The translations under genes and the position numbers were made by a program. Shown piece by piece: positions 53,501 through 64,000 of a DNA stretch of 64,000 nt. Source of the DNA: Lantana camara (lineage: Eukaryota > Streptophyta > Magnoliopsida > Lamiales > Verbenaceae); NCBI GenBank assembly GCA_037501455.1, contig CM074856.1:19427001-19491000 (forward strand). Reading direction: 5' to 3'. Positions within the stretch are counted from its first letter, which is position 1. Each line of letters begins with the position of its first letter. The notes beneath the pieces are model-generated. The model was given only the letters and a program-made list of their open reading frames with translations. It was not told where the DNA came from and searched no databases.

Positions 53501-54256
53501 TAATGGCTTTAAAAAGGCAAACACCCACAGTACAATGTTCAGCAAGAGAGGAGTATGGGAAAAAGGCCACAAGTTGAGGTAATTTTTACTTTGCATTTCT
53601 ATATTTACTTTGCACGATCAGTATGTATGCTTTATGGGATTAGAAGTTAATATTTATACGCATGATTTTTTTTTATGTAGTTGAGGAGAAATTTATTTGG
53701 GGAAGGTACATTTGCACAAGGAACAAAGGTGATTTATTGAGTTTATTCCCTATTTTGCATGTATTTATGGTCTGATGCATTGTTTTTCATGTAATAGGGG
53801 ACCACTTCAACACTTATTAAAGTATAGATGGGAACTAACTTTGAAAGATCCACTGGACAAGCAACACAACAACCTCCTGAAATTATGCCACCAATTTCTA
53901 CTGTGGAAGCCCCAGAACCTGTGCAAGAGTCAGCCAACAACCAAAGAAATTGTGTACCCCGAGATAATTTCTTCTTCACCCCAACCACAACTTTACCTGG
54001 GTAATCAATGTTTGAACATATGCTAATGGGACAACAAGCTGAAGCTCCAAGAAGAAATTTTATGCCAAGACAACGACATGTGATGAATAACAGACTAAAT
54101 ATCAGAGCACCTGCTCCCATGGCAAGATGCTCATTGTCTACTGGACCTGTCACACCAACAAGGGTCATAATACAACAAGGTGGTCAAAAGGTTGTCAACT
54201 TATCTGATCTCATTTCTCCATATTCCCAACCTACTCAGGGAACTGTTAAGAAATGA

Positions 54257-55046
54257 AGTTTGATGCAGGGACTATATGAATTTACTGATGAAGTAGTATG
54301 AAGTACTATCTTTGATGCAAATGGTTGTAATTTCTTTTTGGTTCTTTTGAAATACATCATTGATGCCAAACAATAGTAGGCTTACATTAAAGCTTAGTTA
54401 ACTTAGGTATGTATGTTTTTGTATACCAACTGTGATGGTTTGGTTGTTTGTTACATTAGGTCAATTGTATCTATTTTGAACTGATGCATTAGTGATGTAA
54501 GAAATATTGGATTGTGTTTATGCATCTTGAAATGCATCAGTGGATTTTTATTTCAGAAATTTGATTTATGACATGTCTATTTATGGTTTTTGTTTCTCTA
54601 CCACAACACCATGTATGTCTATGTCATGATTTTGGTTTCTTTGTTGCAACACCATGCATCATACGTTTCATTGCAAGGTTTGGATAATTACAACAATATC
54701 CCTAATGAATCATTTTAAGTTTTTACAAAAATTACAGCAATATCCCTTATGAACCATTTTAAGATTGTACAATAATTACAACAATATCCCTCATGTCCTT
54801 ATGTAATGTTTTGAAAAAATTATAGAAATCTCCACTCAGTGTATTTATAATTTTTGACCAAATTACATCTATTAGTTCATCAATTCCTGTGATAACATTA
54901 TATAAACTACAAGAGATTGCTGGCAGTGGGATTTTCTGGTGTACTTCAGGGATAATTAACAAAAAAGTTCCTCTGTTTAGAATAAAAAAATATAACATCT
55001 GAGCCTACCAAGACGGCGAAAATTATAGGCTATCAATACTGAACCA
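54257..55046 (+). other. 3' region of the MULE and intergenic DNA
   Basis: Short near-repeats such as acaatatccctaatgaatcattttaag and attacagcaatatccc occur three times between 54690 and 54795 (period about 55 bp). No coding frame. The MULE right terminal inverted repeat was not identified. Confidence 0.35.
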
Positions 55047-55261
55047 TTATATCAGCAACATATCATGCGCCACCATTTTCCTCCCGTTAACGTCCGAGAA
55101 AATGAAGATAAACAACAACACAATCACAACAACCATTATCAGCAGCAAATTTAAAAGCCTTCTCTTTTGATTTTTCAACATTTGAAACTCATTATCTTGT
55201 TTCTTCAATCTGCGCAGCCGACCCAGGTATGATGACACGAGTCCTATCACACATTGGATGA
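55047..55261 (-). CDS. possible exon: coiled coil plus membrane helix
   Basis: The minus frame has YLGRLRRLKKQDNEFQMLK followed by NLLLIMVVVIVLLFIFIF and a short tail ending in a stop at 55047. A tag acceptor-like word precedes it at 55261 (plus). A coiled coil then a terminal membrane helix is the layout of the 3' exon of plant GRF-zinc-finger proteins such as the one proposed at 1478, but no zinc finger exon was found upstream. It may be a remnant. Confidence 0.3.
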
Positions 55262-56607
55262 TCTACCCAAGCAAAAAAATGACAACCACTATGCTAGAAA
55301 AAGAGAGAAACGGGGAACTAGAAATTTAAAAGAAAAAAAAAACAAAATTATAGCAATAGGGAACCTCGATGGGGCTCCGAATGTGCTTCCATGATAAGGC
55401 GTTAGCAGAGTGTGACACGGCCGTGTCAACTTCGTTTGTTCTCCGTTTGGCCTAAAATTTTAACTGTAGAAATCTTTTTGAGTCTAGAGTATTCTCCAAT
55501 TAGAATACATTAATATCCTTTCTGGTTTGTGAGTTATAATCATTTCAATTTTTGTGTCGCCACTTTATCGAAAATCTCCATTCATCCAACTTCGGGCCTA
55601 CGCCATTTTCAAATCGCTTTGAACCACGATTCGAGCCATATATTGTGGGAAGGGCTATTTGTATAGTTTCATATCCAATAAACAAAACTCAATTCCAACT
55701 TCTAAAACTCTAGATATTCCCATTTTTCTACAGCTTGCGCATTTTCGAAAACTATCAGTTTTTGCTAAACTTTGTCAAAACCTCTCTTCTGAATTTTATA
55801 TTTGATTAAGTGATTTAATTATGTTCTAATATTTTATTGTACGACCATATATCACACGTACACTTGAATTATATGCCTATTTGGTACGTGGAACATTAAT
55901 TGTGCACATGAACACTATCATGACATAGCATATCATTCCACGACACCTCATGTCAATACCGTGCGTCTTATTTGGTTTCATATTGAGTCATTTCTCACGA
56001 GTACACATTGTTCCCTCTCTTGTACAGTTCGTTTCCAGGGGGGAGACTTCCAAATCGAATAGACACCCATATTTGCTTATGTTTCCTGTCTGTGGTATTC
56101 CAGGTGAGGGTGTTTTCCATTCTAGTTATGTATACAAACCCTACAACCCGTTTGTGAATGTTTTGGCCAAAAACCTTATTGTATATGTATATGATTTTCA
56201 AAGATCATCGAGTAAATGTTTTTCAAGGGATTGAAGTGTTACCAACGAATTATAGTGATTTAATGACTCTCTACTGTTTTGGCGAGAACTGCACTTGACT
56301 GTACTCTATTGTGGGCCTGGGAAAACGTGGGATTGACGACCGGAACGGTATCGGGCCGTCTGAAAGAACCTTTGCACGTAGTACCCATTGGGGAATATCT
56401 TCGCGCGACCTAGGAGATGGGAAGACGAAATATTCTCGAAAGAGTGGGTAGGAGTCATGAGCCCCCGTCTCAACACTGTACTGAATGGATGGTTCGGGTC
56501 TGCAAACCTGACCATCACCCCAGAGGAAGGAGGTTGGACTGTATTGCTCTTGATTATTAATGAACAATTGATTGATTGAGTAATTGTTTGCATGATCACT
56601 TTTTGAA
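55262..56607. other. intergenic DNA, no gene recognised
   Basis: Several short open frames without known similarity. A GC-richer part lies at 56290-56540. Nothing can be supported. Confidence 0.4.
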
Positions 56608-56616
56608 TAAATATAA

Positions 56617-57001
56617 GAGAAAAAAAAATTTTGCCATCCGGACTTTGCGCATTTTTGCAATTTACTATCTCGGGTAACTTTCATTGCAAACCACCATCTG
56701 AACTTTGCATTTGTAACAAACCGCCATCTTTTGGTGGTTTTGGTGAAAATACAACTGACGTGGCGTATTTATAAACATGCCACGTGTCAAGTTTGGTGGT
56801 TTTGGTAAAAATACAACTGACGTGGCGTATTTCTGAACATGCCACGTGTCAAGTTGTTTGGCCAAAACCACCAAAAAAAAAAATTTAGATGGCGGTTTGT
56901 TACAAATACAAAAGTTCAGATGGCGGTTTGCAATGAAAGTTGCCTGAGATGGTAAACTGTAAAAATGGACAAAGTACGGATGACAATTTTTTTCTTTTCT
57001 C
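56617..57001. mobile_element. MULE-type MITE with ACGT-core repeats inside
   Basis: 385 bp, starting gagaaaaaaaaattttgcc and ending with the inverse (gacaattttttt...ttttctc). The arms stay alignable for about 105 bp (through caaaccgccatct). The 9-bp duplication taaatataa lies at 56608-56616 and 57002-57010. The centre holds two direct copies of a roughly 65-bp unit (ggtggttttggt, acaactgacgtggcgtattt, catgccacgtgtcaag). Similar in style and end sequence (gagaNaa) to the 9615 element. Confidence 0.85.
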
Positions 57002-57010
57002 TAAATATAA

Positions 57011-58543
57011 CCAAATGATCATACACGGTCGGAGTAAGTTTGGAGAATTGTGCACGCTCCCTCGCCGAGCCACTGAACACCTAACTGAATTGAAAATGTT
57101 TATAAATTGTTATAGTTGTAAAGTCTGAGCATTGATAATTGTTTTATGCCTCTTTGAATGAACTAATTTCTTTAAAACTTTGTTCGGGATTTATGGCTTG
57201 CATGTGCATGTTTCTATATATATGTATAGCCCCTGCTCACTCAGTCTTCTAGAGATTGAGCCCTCTTCCCACTTCTCCAGTTTTCTTGCAGGTTTTGCTA
57301 GGCGAAATCGGGTCTTGGTGTTCTTGTTTGAGTCACACCTGTACACTTGAGTCACATTTCATATTGTTGTATCTTATTGTATTATTGCATTGTATTAAAT
57401 TATTGATAGGGAATTGATAGGGCTTGAAAGCCGATTGTTATTTATTGATGCATGTTGAATTCGGGACAGGTTGCATGATTAACTGAACCTGTTGTTAGAA
57501 TTGCATGTTGTTTTGGTATTTACGTTTATATTCATGAGTTAGAAGTTGAAGAACGTTGGTGTCAACTAATTGAATTGGGGTTTATGTCTGATTGTGAATG
57601 CATGTTTGGAAATATTGCTTCTGCACTGCACATTTCGTATTCTCTGATTGATTGTTACAGGGTTAGAGTCCGCCTAGCTAGGGAAGTTTTTTTTTTTTTG
57701 TCACCCGTTCACTATGAGTCCGGTTTATATATGGACTACCCATTTCATATGTGGACTAAACTCATGGTGCGGGGGATGTGAAGCCTATCGTCGCTGATGC
57801 TACAGAGTGCATATGGTGGTTGTAGCACAAGCAGAGCTTTGCGATGTCGATGCAGTAGTTAGATAATTACCTCCCTCTCGACGGAGAAATCGCACGCCAC
57901 CATCATCGAATCTACGTAGAAAAAAACAAAACAGAAGAAGATTACAAATTGGTGGATCGAAGAGCAACGCCTTTTGGAGTAGATTTCTGCGAATTTTCGA
58001 ACAAAGAAACGAAAGGAAGGAACATATGCAGAGATTTGGAAAAGGGGGTTTCAAAATCTTCAACTGAAAACTAAATTTCTCCATGTTTGTTGCAGAAAAT
58101 TTACAACAATGTAAGGACGAAGATGAAGTGCTTATGTACTTGGTGTTTCTCTTTCATTCTTTTTTAATTTAATGAGTAAAAGCAAAATGATTGATTTGCT
58201 ATTTAAAAACTCATATTAGTGGAAAAATTCTTTTAAATTTTGAAATTGAGCACTAAAATAATAATAAATCACAAATTGGATATTAAATTCTTAAATTTTA
58301 AAGGTTGATTGCTAAAATGTAAATTATCCCAAAAATTAGGAATAAATTTTTTTTTTTAACCCTATTCTTAATTCCAGTCAAAAGTTTGCCCGGAAAACGA
58401 GAAGTACTAAAGTGAAAAAATATACCAAGCTTAGGGACTAAATTACTACGACCAAAATATTGAGGACCAAAAGCGTCATTCTCCAAAATACTGGACGAGC
58501 CGGCTTTACACGACTACCGAACCGGTTTATTTTCCCTTACGCG
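57011..58543. other. intergenic DNA, no gene recognised
   Basis: AT-rich. A frame at 58084-57800 (minus) starts MEKFSFQLKILKPPF but has no known domain. T runs at 57689-57700. No repeats of note. Confidence 0.4.
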
Positions 58544-59284
58544 TAGGGCTGTAAATGGATATTCGAAAATCCGATATCCGTCTGCATCCGAATTCGTTTA
58601 CAGAGGATATTATCCGAATCCGTCTCAAGAGGATATTATCCGTATTCGATTATAGACATCCGAATTATAAACGGATAAGGATATGGTAATAAGGCATCCG
58701 ATCCGTTTCATTATCCGTTAGATATATCCGTTATCCGATTTATCCGTAATCCGTATCCGATAAATAATGTATTATATTAAAATATATACACAAAACTGTG
58801 TATTTATGATAGATTATCAGTATTAAGTAAATTTTTTAGCGCATTTATTAAAGAAAAACCTTAGGTTTTATTAGTAACTATATGTTCACGTCGACATTCA
58901 TATAAAGATAATATAATTAACATATATTATGTTATTAATAAAAGTATTATATTTCAAATTAATTATATGATAAAATTTATAATTTCACCACATTTATACA
59001 TTCGCTAAAACATAAAAATGATCTATATAGATATACTTATTATTTCTCTATTCGTCTAAAATATATATATTCAAAGTTATATAATTATTAAATAATTTAT
59101 CTATAAATAAATAGTTGAAAATCTGATTAAAATCCGAATCCGTCCGAATCTGCCTTGTATCCGTATAAAAAGGATATTATCCGAATTCGATTTAAAAGGA
59201 TATTATCCGTATCCGTCCGAATCATAAACGGATAAGAATATGATAATCATACATCCGATCCGTTTATTATCCATTTACCCCCTA
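58544..59284 (-). mobile_element. non-autonomous hAT-type element, CGGATA family, copy 2 (inverted)
   Basis: 741 bp, tagggctgtaaatggata at the left and ttatccatttaccccccta-like sequence at the right. The 8-bp duplication cttacgcg lies at 58536-58543 and 59285-59292. It reads as the reverse complement of the 27850-28669 element with very few differences plus a few indels (for example one fewer catccgatccgttt unit). Confidence 0.87.
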
Positions 59285-59377
59285 CTTACGCGTTAACCCC
59301 AAATTTAAATATTAAAAACCCTAGACCCGAAGGAAAAACCTTAGAAATCGAATACGAGGAGTACACAGCAGGAAAAA

Positions 59378-61960
59378 ATGACGCAGAAAGGAGGATTGTT
59401 CAAAGGGCAGCAGAAGAAGAAATCGATTCCTCCCAATCGACATGGCAAAGTCTCTCACACTCGAAAGGGTAATTAGTTTCATTGCCCAAAAAATTTATGA
59501 GTTCACTTATATTTGTACAAAAAAGATCTAATCTTTATGTGTTAATGGATGCTGAAGGGAAGAGAGTGGTGAAGCCATCGAAGGTGACGAAAGAGATGGA
59601 AACTGATAAGGTGTGCCCTTTTCTTTTTATTTAGCAATGTTACCTTTTCTGGGAACTCTTTGTCCTTGTTTGAAATCTGTTTTAAGATAATTTGTACTTT
59701 TTGTGGTCTTTGTGAACTGGTGATGTTTTGTTTAATTTGTTTTACAGCTTAATAGTGCAATTTTTACTTTCATCAGCAATTACTCTATATTTGGTGTTGG
59801 GAAAAAAAGAATTATGAATTGGTTATTGGATGGTTCTTTATGTGAAAAACAGTTCATGCGGTGCTATTTTGATCCTATGCACTTGTTGGTAGTAGTAAAC
59901 TGGCTCCCTTGATTGACAATTTGACAGTTTCCCAGATAATAGGATTTGAGCTTGAGAAATTACACACCTTATAGAATGTGCTGGATTATTAAGGAAAAGA
60001 AATTCCTGGGGAAATTTGAAGTTTGTTGTGAGTAGGGATGTAAACGAGCCGAGCCGAGCCGAACCTTGGCATTTTTTCTTGGTTCGGGCTCGGGCTCGGT
60101 CCTAAAAATATTGGCTTGGGTTCGGCTTGCGAGCCGACGAGCCACAGAAAAGGTGGCTTGGGTTCGGCTCGGGGTAAAGTTCGGGCTCGTCGAGCCGAGC
60201 CTCCGAGCCAGCAAAAAAACCATTGCGACCTTTGCCTAGATTTGGATCTGGCCATGTATATTCAACGCAGACAAAAAAAATGGACAGAAAATGAGGCGTT
60301 CTTGAACCAAAAAATTGAAACAAAATGGAGAAGAGAAGATGAGGCGTTCTTGAACCAAAAAACTTGAAAATTAAAATATAATTTCTAAACAATTTTCCAT
60401 ACAATTTTTAAAATCTCTCTACATCATGCGGGCGGTGATGGAGTTGTCGAAGCTGCAGGAGATGGTAGCGGCCTAGAATTTGGTGGTTGTCGCCGGCGGT
60501 GGTGGCGCAGGGGAAGATGGAGCGGCGGGCGGCAGAAATCTGGTGTGGAAGCAGCGGTGGCGCACGAAAATCCACGGCGGACGGTGGTGCACGGAAATCC
60601 ACGAGAAGCTAGAGCGGTGGGAGGAAAAATCAAGTGTGGATGTCCTTCAGGTGGGTGGCGGAGGAAGTAATGGTGGAGGCAGAATTGTGGATGTACAGCG
60701 GAGACGAAGTATGCTGGGTCTTTGGAGGGGGCGGCGTTATTTAGGCTTTTAGGGTTTGTTTTCTTTTCTTTATATATGTATATATTATTTAATTTAGCAT
60801 ACACGTGTATACAGTATATACATATATATATATATATAATATATTTCATATATATATATATAATATATTTCATATATTTTTCTTTGCTTGCGAGCCGGCT
60901 CGCGAGCTTCGAACTGCCAAGAAAGAGGCTCGGGCTTGGCTCGAAAACCACATGAACCGAGGCATGGCTCGGCTCGGTTCGCTGTCTTCGAACTTGAGCG
61001 CGAGCTTTCCCCGAGCTGGCTTGCATGGCTCGCGAGTCAGCTCGGCTCAATTACATCCCTAGTTGTGAGTGTAATGCTCACAAGGATGTTCCCGTATGGG
61101 TGATTTCTTATGCAGTCATTTCGTTGGTGCCATCAGATGGGCCTTTTTAAAGATATGTGTTTGACAAACTTCATGTTTTGAAGACTTGGCCTGTTTAATA
61201 CATTGTATTTGAATGCAAACAAGAGCTCATATATTGTTCAATAGTAAATAGCCTTTCTCATATCTCATTTTTGTTTTTTTTTTTTTTGGAAAGAGAAACT
61301 AGAATGATGAGAAACTTGGCATAGAGAATAAGATAAAAGAGGAACCACAGGGAATAAGATTGTTGAAGTCAAATCTCTCTAGCTATGATATACGTTTTGG
61401 ATATAAAGAGGAATGAAAATCTTGATGCAGTGATAGCTGCAGAATGGATCTGTTACTTCATGAGACACCAGAACTTGTTATTGTGATGCCCCTTTCGATT
61501 TACGTAACATGTGATTATGTTGAGTTCTAATGTGCTGCATTGAAGATTAAGCATTGAAAATTGCCGTATGACAGCTTTTCATTACATTTTGCACATGGAT
61601 CAATTCTAGAAACTTTTTGATAGGCCAATTTAAAAGATACAATGATACATCAAGAAATTGTAGTAAATAGACCGACTCTACTCTTTCAACAACATGAGAT
61701 CATTTATGCATTCTAAACTGTACCTTCTCAACGCTTTAAGAAGTTTGAGGATACCAAATCAGTTTATATTGAAACTTGAGTTTCCTCTGCTTGCATGGAT
61801 TTGTATACTAACAGCCTTCGTTTTTCTTTTCTTGGGTTAGGAGCTGAGCAAGTTTATAAATTATTGCAATGAGGTAAAAGCCGCAACTGTTGCTAATAAA
61901 GATGGCGGACAGTTAAGTATCGTCAAAACACAGGCTGATAAATCAAGTGGTTCGAAGTAG
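59378..61960 (+). CDS. UPF0390 / DUF2462 small basic protein, three exons
   Basis: Exons 59378-59468, 59558-59610 and 61841-61960 join in phase at GT-AG sites and encode 87 residues. Sequence landmarks: MTQKGGLFKGQQKKKSIPPN, HGKVSHTRKG, then KRVVKPSKVTKEMETDK, then ELSKFINYCNEVKAATVANK and a Ser/Gly end. This is the plant form of the UPF0390 (DUF2462) family, which includes the animal leydig-cell-tumour 10-kDa protein homologue. The N-terminal half is strongly basic, which suits a nuclear or nucleolar, RNA-associated protein, but no function is established. Exon 1 ATG is in aaaaaatgacg context. Intron 2 is 2.2 kb and contains a 1-kb hAT-type element. Confidence 0.87.
60033..61061. mobile_element. 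non-autonomous hAT-type element, GAGCC family
   Basis: 1,029 bp in intron 2 of the UPF0390 gene. Termini tagggatgtaa and ttacatcccta are perfect 11-bp inverted repeats. The 8-bp duplication gttgtgag lies at 60025-60032 and 61062-61069. Subterminal gagcc/ggctc words fill 60045-60210 and 60890-61050. The centre is GC-rich (60460-60720) followed by tatata runs (60768-60880). No known coding domain. Confidence 0.9.
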
Positions 61961-63185
61961 ATGAAACACTGGAGGCAAATAGTAAAATTTTGAGTTGTAC
62001 AAGCACAAGCTTGATATTCTGAATGTATCTCTTTTGGTTAAATTTGAATGTCTCTCAACCTGTCTGACATCTGTTCGATTAATTTGTGGTTGGTACAGTT
62101 TGGTAGCGTATATGTTTGTTTTACATTCGCAACTGATTTTGCAGATGTAGCATGCTTGTGAAAGTATGAATAGATGAAATTTTGATGCGGCCATCTCGTT
62201 GATATTGCTTGAATTTTAGGAGGTGCTTTTTGTAATATTCACATTAGTTTAGGGCACACCATTTATATCATTTTACCACTTCATCCTCGAAGTTGTTTTA
62301 TTTTTTTTTAATATTTTCATAACTTTTGGGTGCAGTATGATATGATTTTATATTATTTTCCATACAAAAGATTTGAACACAACTTTAAAAATTTCCTCTG
62401 GCATTCCATTGTTTGTATAATCCGCAGTAAATTAATGAACTTTATTACATATATAACTTTCTTTTCATTTAAGATCCAATATTTATATCTTTTGCAAAGG
62501 GTGCCAAATTTTATATAAGCCCCATCATTTTGAGCTCTCCATCTAAACCAATTACGGCGAACAAGTGTAATTGTAATATGGGATTGTCTTTGATATCTCC
62601 CCAAGGTTTGTTAAAATGCTCATTCACTCCCTCATTTTTAGCTCATCCCTATTAACTCCCCAAATGAAAGTTTGAATTTTTATTTGCTCCCTAATGACCT
62701 TAATTGAGTGATTAACCTTAATTGAGTGATTAACCCTTAATAACTTAATTGAGTGATTAACCATTAATAATATTACCCACCTTTATCACTATTATTGTAT
62801 ATTTCAAGATCAACCATCGGAAAAAAAATGAAAAGGGGATCGGTGCAGCGCTGAGGAAGAATGTGTTCTACCGTCGGCACCGATTTGAAGACGTTCCCGG
62901 TGGGTTTCCGGCGACGACTCCATCTTGCCTAGCGTACCACCCTCTCCCGCAATTTCTCTGCACATTTAGAAGATGCCATCTCTCTCGCCGTTCCCGTCGA
63001 TGCACTTTACTGTAATTGGCTCCGACGACCTTCGCCGACGAAATGTAGGACTGATTATTGACTCCCCGCTTTGCTAATCTCAGACAATTTCTGAATTAAT
63101 TGTTGCCTCTGAGTTAATTCTTTCCTTTCACCATTTTTTAGCTCAGTTTGCTGAATTAATTGTTGCATCTATTTCGGCATTAGAC
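61961..63185 (+). other. 3' UTR of UPF0390 gene and 5' region of the next MULE
   Basis: No gene seen. The word cttaattgagtgattaac occurs three times at 62699-62761. From about 62850 the sequence becomes richer in C and G and probably belongs to the leader of the MULE; its terminal inverted repeat could not be fixed. Confidence 0.4.
62699..62761. repeat. 18-bp repeat, three copies
   Basis: cttaattgagtgattaac at 62699, 62717 and, after ten spacer bases, about 62744. Confidence 0.8.
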
Positions 63186-64000
63186 ATGGGTAGCCCACAT
63201 GAAGTTGGTGAATGTAACACACCTGTGCGGCTTCTTGGTGGTATTCGTTATAATCACAAAATGCAGGTAATCTCAATTAGGGTCGACTTTAATTTGACGA
63301 CTTTGAAGACAATTGTATGTGGTTGTTGGCCTGAGGTAAACATGAATGAATTAAGATTGACCTACACTGCGCCTCATGCTAAGGATCATGAAGTTAGGTT
63401 ATTGAGTGATGAAGATGTCTATAACATGATTGATCTACATAAAACGTTCAATTTGACATATGTTGATATTAAGGCCACTGATAGGGATGATGAGACCGAG
63501 CATATGGGATCGACTGAGTTCAGGTACTTTGTGTTTTGCTACAATGATGAAACTGACATGTTGTATTTTGCTACAATGATGAAACTGACCCGTTGTATTT
63601 CGCCTCATTGTTTTGTTCGGCAGCCTTGTTAGGTACCGAGGAGAAGATGCGAGAACGTCACTTACACCCCAATCTGAGGCTATGGCTTCTAATTCCCGAG
63701 ATTCGTGGAGTATGTGCATAACCGGGGTAGGCCAAGGTTTCAGCGATGCGGGTGAGTTTCGGACAAAACTGAAAAATTACTCTGTGGCCATCCATCGTTC
63801 ATTCAAGTATGTTAAAAACGATAGTTCGAAGATCATAGCGGTGTGTCTCGATAGGAATTGTAAATGGCGTATCTATGCATCCTATGGCAAGAAAGACTTA
63901 AAATTTGCAATAAGAAAATGTTGCTTGCAGCACACGTGTCGAGAGGGTATTCTGATGTCGAAGGGTCATCCTAGAGCTGATGCTAACTGAATTGCGAACC
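63186..64000 (+). pseudogene. 5' part of a MULE (mudrA-type) transposase, broken, runs off window
   Basis: 63186-63632 starts MGSPHEVGECNTPVRLLGGI and has LTYTAPHAKDHEVRLLSDED, like the N-terminal PB1-like region of plant MULE proteins. A 32-bp tandem duplication (tttgctacaatgatgaaac near 63534 and 63566) disturbs the frame. In another frame 63613-63990 carries the Mutator DNA-binding domain: VGQGFSDAGEFRTKLKNYSV, FKYVKNDSSKIIAVC, CKWRIYAS and a CxxH-like LQHTC. A TGA at 63988-63990 interrupts GHPRADAN. The catalytic part lies beyond the window. Not the same copy as the MULE at 44.9-54.3 kb. Confidence 0.8.

Larger units (their letters stand above)
44922..54256 (+). pseudogene. MULE (mudrA-type) transposase, split by nested insertions
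   Basis: The N-terminus starts at 44922 (MSVSLHYGG) and is cut after about 14 codons by a solo LTR (44964-50991). The same frame resumes at 50992 with YVGGHVLIADTW, then LKEVDLMC and RFYIDAYEGGGFK. An acidic linker rich in Asp/Glu spans about 51250-51790. The Mutator DNA-binding and transposase parts (51878-52876) include CKVEDCNWRI, FLQEVIAELRVNISKDQVYR, ALKDGFKAGC and GPHRGILLTTVGVDANKSIY. The first catalytic Asp position reads Asn (GVNGCYLKG, codon 52433-52435). LDKQKGL keeps the next Asp. A SWIM-type zinc finger is visible near 53174-53240 (CTCRK, IPCKHALSAIL), with an internal stop. A basic tail follows (GRPRAVRRRELEEL). Stops at about 51182, 51424 and 52553 add further breaks. Confidence 0.85.

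Noticed and set aside
56271..56684. 137-residue minus-strand frame near 56.5 kb
   Set aside because: No recognisable motif, and its start lies inside the MITE arm; not enough to support a gene.
60424..61050. 208-residue minus-strand open frame in the GAGCC hAT element
   Set aside because: Composed of translated tata runs and GC-rich low-complexity sequence; no domain recognised.

Overview
The window looks like nuclear DNA of a flowering plant, most likely a eudicot. Evidence: spliced genes with GT-AG introns and AT-rich introns, a plant-type plastid membrane protein gene, a nuclear tRNA-Gly gene, and a transposon population typical of angiosperms (Tat-type Ty3/gypsy, copia, LINE, tRNA-derived SINEs, hAT, MULE). 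I cannot name the species. Only five genes look like ordinary host genes; transposons and their remains make up most of the rest.

Layout. 0.1-1.1 kb: decayed Myb/SANT-like gene. 1.5-1.9 kb: GRF-zinc-finger-like membrane ORF (minus). 3.8-6.5 kb: 5'-truncated LINE (minus). 6.67-6.97 kb: small conserved intronless gene. 7.97-8.77 kb: 403-bp tandem duplication carrying a SINE in both copies. 9.1-11.0 kb: another SINE, a MULE-type MITE with 9-bp target duplication, two GACACG-rich MITEs in inverted orientation and a hAT terminus. 11.6-23.3 kb: almost complete Tat-type gypsy element with 774-bp LTRs, GTACC target duplication, a gag-pol frame with only two nonsense codons, a 3' tandem array and a three-exon antisense gene. 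It sits inside an older 637-bp AT-rich tandem array. 24.7-27.2 kb: five-exon UPF0114 gene. 27.6-28.8 kb: 120-bp tandem repeat split by a hAT-type element. 28.8 kb: tRNA-Gly(TCC). 30.3-36.4 kb: eleven-exon glutamine:fructose-6-phosphate amidotransferase gene (minus), intact. 37.7-41.5 kb: hAT transposase remnant split by a 2.19-kb solo LTR. 41.5-43.6 kb: decayed copia element (minus). 44.9-54.3 kb: triple nest, in which a 3.8-kb hAT element lies in a 2.2-kb solo LTR that lies in the 5' coding part of a MULE transposase gene. 56.6-57.0 kb: second MULE-type MITE. 58.5-59.3 kb: inverted near-copy of the 27.9-kb hAT-type element. 59.4-62.0 kb: UPF0390/DUF2462 gene with a 1-kb hAT-type element in intron 2. 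63.2-64.0 kb: 5' part of another MULE transposase pseudogene, running off the window.

How the parts relate. The host genes show no functional clustering; their proteins act separately (hexosamine pathway, plastid membrane, small basic nuclear-type protein, translation). The transposons give a relative history. The MULE and the BED-type hAT are older, solo LTRs of one copia-like family then entered both, and a hAT element entered one of those LTRs. The gypsy element is comparatively young (about 21 mismatches between its two LTRs, counted by eye).

I found no convincing undescribed cellular system. The most unusual items are the antisense gene of the gypsy element, the three-level nest, and a set of hAT-type elements that share termini of the TAGGG(A/G/C)(T/C)GT type but each have a different subterminal short repeat.
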